DNA of 6,388 nucleotides, from assembly GCA_964430365.1 (NCBI GenBank), contig CAYSEU010000044.1, positions 1 to 6,388 of the forward strand. The letters run 5' to 3'. The notes beneath the pieces were generated by a model. That model worked only from the letters and a program-made list of their open reading frames with translations. It ran no database searches and had not been told where the DNA came from. The stretch is from JAVEVH01 sp964430365. Its GTDB lineage: Bacteria > Patescibacteriota > Dojkabacteria > SC72. Below are positions 6,039-6,388 of the stretch, in pieces; position 1 is the stretch's first letter, and every line of letters begins with the position of its first letter. The position numbers and the translations under genes are program-made.

Positions 6039-6388
6039 TTAATCCTCTACCACTTCCCCTTCTTTTATTTCTTCTTTATTATCATCATCTTTATCACTCT
6101 TCTTACTATCTTTTTCTTCCTTTTTCTCTGCAGATTCTTTTGAAGCTTTTTCATACATCTTCTTACTTACCTCTTGCATATCTGTAGTTAGACTCTCTAC
6201 TTTTTTATCTAATTCCTCAGAATCATAATCATCCTTCTCTATTAGCTTCTTAACCCCTTCTACTCCTTCTTCTAATTTTTTCTTATCATCATCGTCTATT
6301 TTATCTCCATTCTCTTTTATTAATTTCTCTATATTAAAACATAGGGAGTCAGCATTATTTCTCTTCTCTATTCTCTCTTTCTTCTTCT
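6039..6388 (-). CDS. dnaK: DnaK (Hsp70) chaperone, C-terminal part (enters from the right edge)
   Basis: This frame is open from the right edge to the TAA at 6041-6039 and gives 115 complete codons. The first visible residues, KKKERIEKRNNADSLCFNIEKL, match the C-terminal helical lid of Hsp70, where E. coli has a similar ARNxADxL stretch. The helical bundle continues through GDKIDDDDKKKLEEGVEGV and DDYDSEELDKKVESLTTDMQ to VSKKMYEKASKESAEK. A highly charged tail rich in Lys, Glu and Asp follows, ending EGEVVED. DnaK is the ATP-dependent cytoplasmic chaperone working with DnaJ and GrpE. The ATPase and peptide-binding domains lie outside the window, as does its promoter, so regulation cannot be read. 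The tail is low-complexity, but the NNADSL context and the helical pattern make DnaK the clear choice over a generic charged protein. A strong hairpin follows the stop. Confidence 0.93.
   Translation of the reverse strand, partial: KKKERIEKRNNADSLCFNIEKLIKENGDKIDDDDKKKLEEGVEGVKKLIEKDDYDSEELDKKVESLTTDMQEVSKKMYEKASKESAEKKEEKDSKKSDKDDDNKEEIKEGEVVED

Noticed and set aside
6041..6150. Dense T/C-rich tract on the plus strand (ATC and TTC runs), considered as a simple repeat
   Set aside because: In the dnaK frame it is a normal Lys/Glu/Asp-rich Hsp70 tail, continuous with conserved lid sequence.
1..6388. CRISPR array, insertion sequence, attachment site or toxin-antitoxin pair
   Set aside because: No regularly spaced repeats, no transposase or integrase frame, no long terminal inverted repeats, and no small paired genes were seen on either strand.

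Overview
The window is AT-rich and gene-dense, and reads as part of a small bacterial genome. Most likely it belongs to a Candidate Phyla Radiation (Patescibacteria) lineage. The clues are the very AT-rich codons, short intergenic gaps, the absence of any clear Shine-Dalgarno sequence before the six visible starts, a divergent MurJ, a large O-antigen-ligase-like protein with C-terminal TPRs, and a reduced ComF-like protein. The lineage is inferred from gene style; no rRNA or other marker gene is present. Stops are TAA, TAG and one TGA, consistent with the standard bacterial code.

Layout (all genes are on the minus strand except one). From the right edge: the C-terminal 115 codons of dnaK (6039-6388), followed by a strong GC hairpin (6012-6030). 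Next is a 759-residue polytopic membrane protein with an O-antigen ligase/Wzy-like core and a TPR tail (3680-5959), ended by a second hairpin (3626-3647). A small plus-strand gene (3157-3699) converges on it. This encodes a ComF-like double zinc ribbon whose phosphoribosyltransferase part stops before the PRPP loop. A 98-bp divergent gap carries a good promoter for murJ (1280-3058, GTG start). murJ is followed without a gap by a membrane-anchored protein of unknown function (677-1279). Then come groES (296-598) and the first 89 codons of groEL (1-267).

The clearest regulatory signal is in front of groES. A near-consensus sigma-70-type promoter (TTGACA, 17-bp spacer, TAAAAT) begins inside the stop region of the upstream gene. 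Directly downstream, over the expected transcription start, lies a degenerate but correctly spaced CIRCE operator (9-bp arms, 9-bp spacer). This predicts HrcA repression of groES-groEL. No hrcA gene is in the window.

Functionally the window joins two themes. One is protein folding under stress (DnaK, GroES, GroEL). The other is cell-envelope assembly (the lipid II flippase MurJ, its coupled membrane-anchored neighbour, and the O-antigen ligase-like protein). No mobile element, CRISPR array, tRNA or rRNA was seen, and no stretch over 300 bases lacks a gene. I found no convincing new multi-gene system. The items most worth a second look are the degenerate CIRCE/promoter arrangement, MurJ's replaced arginines and inserted loop, the ComF-like protein without its PRPP loop, and the general lack of Shine-Dalgarno sequences.
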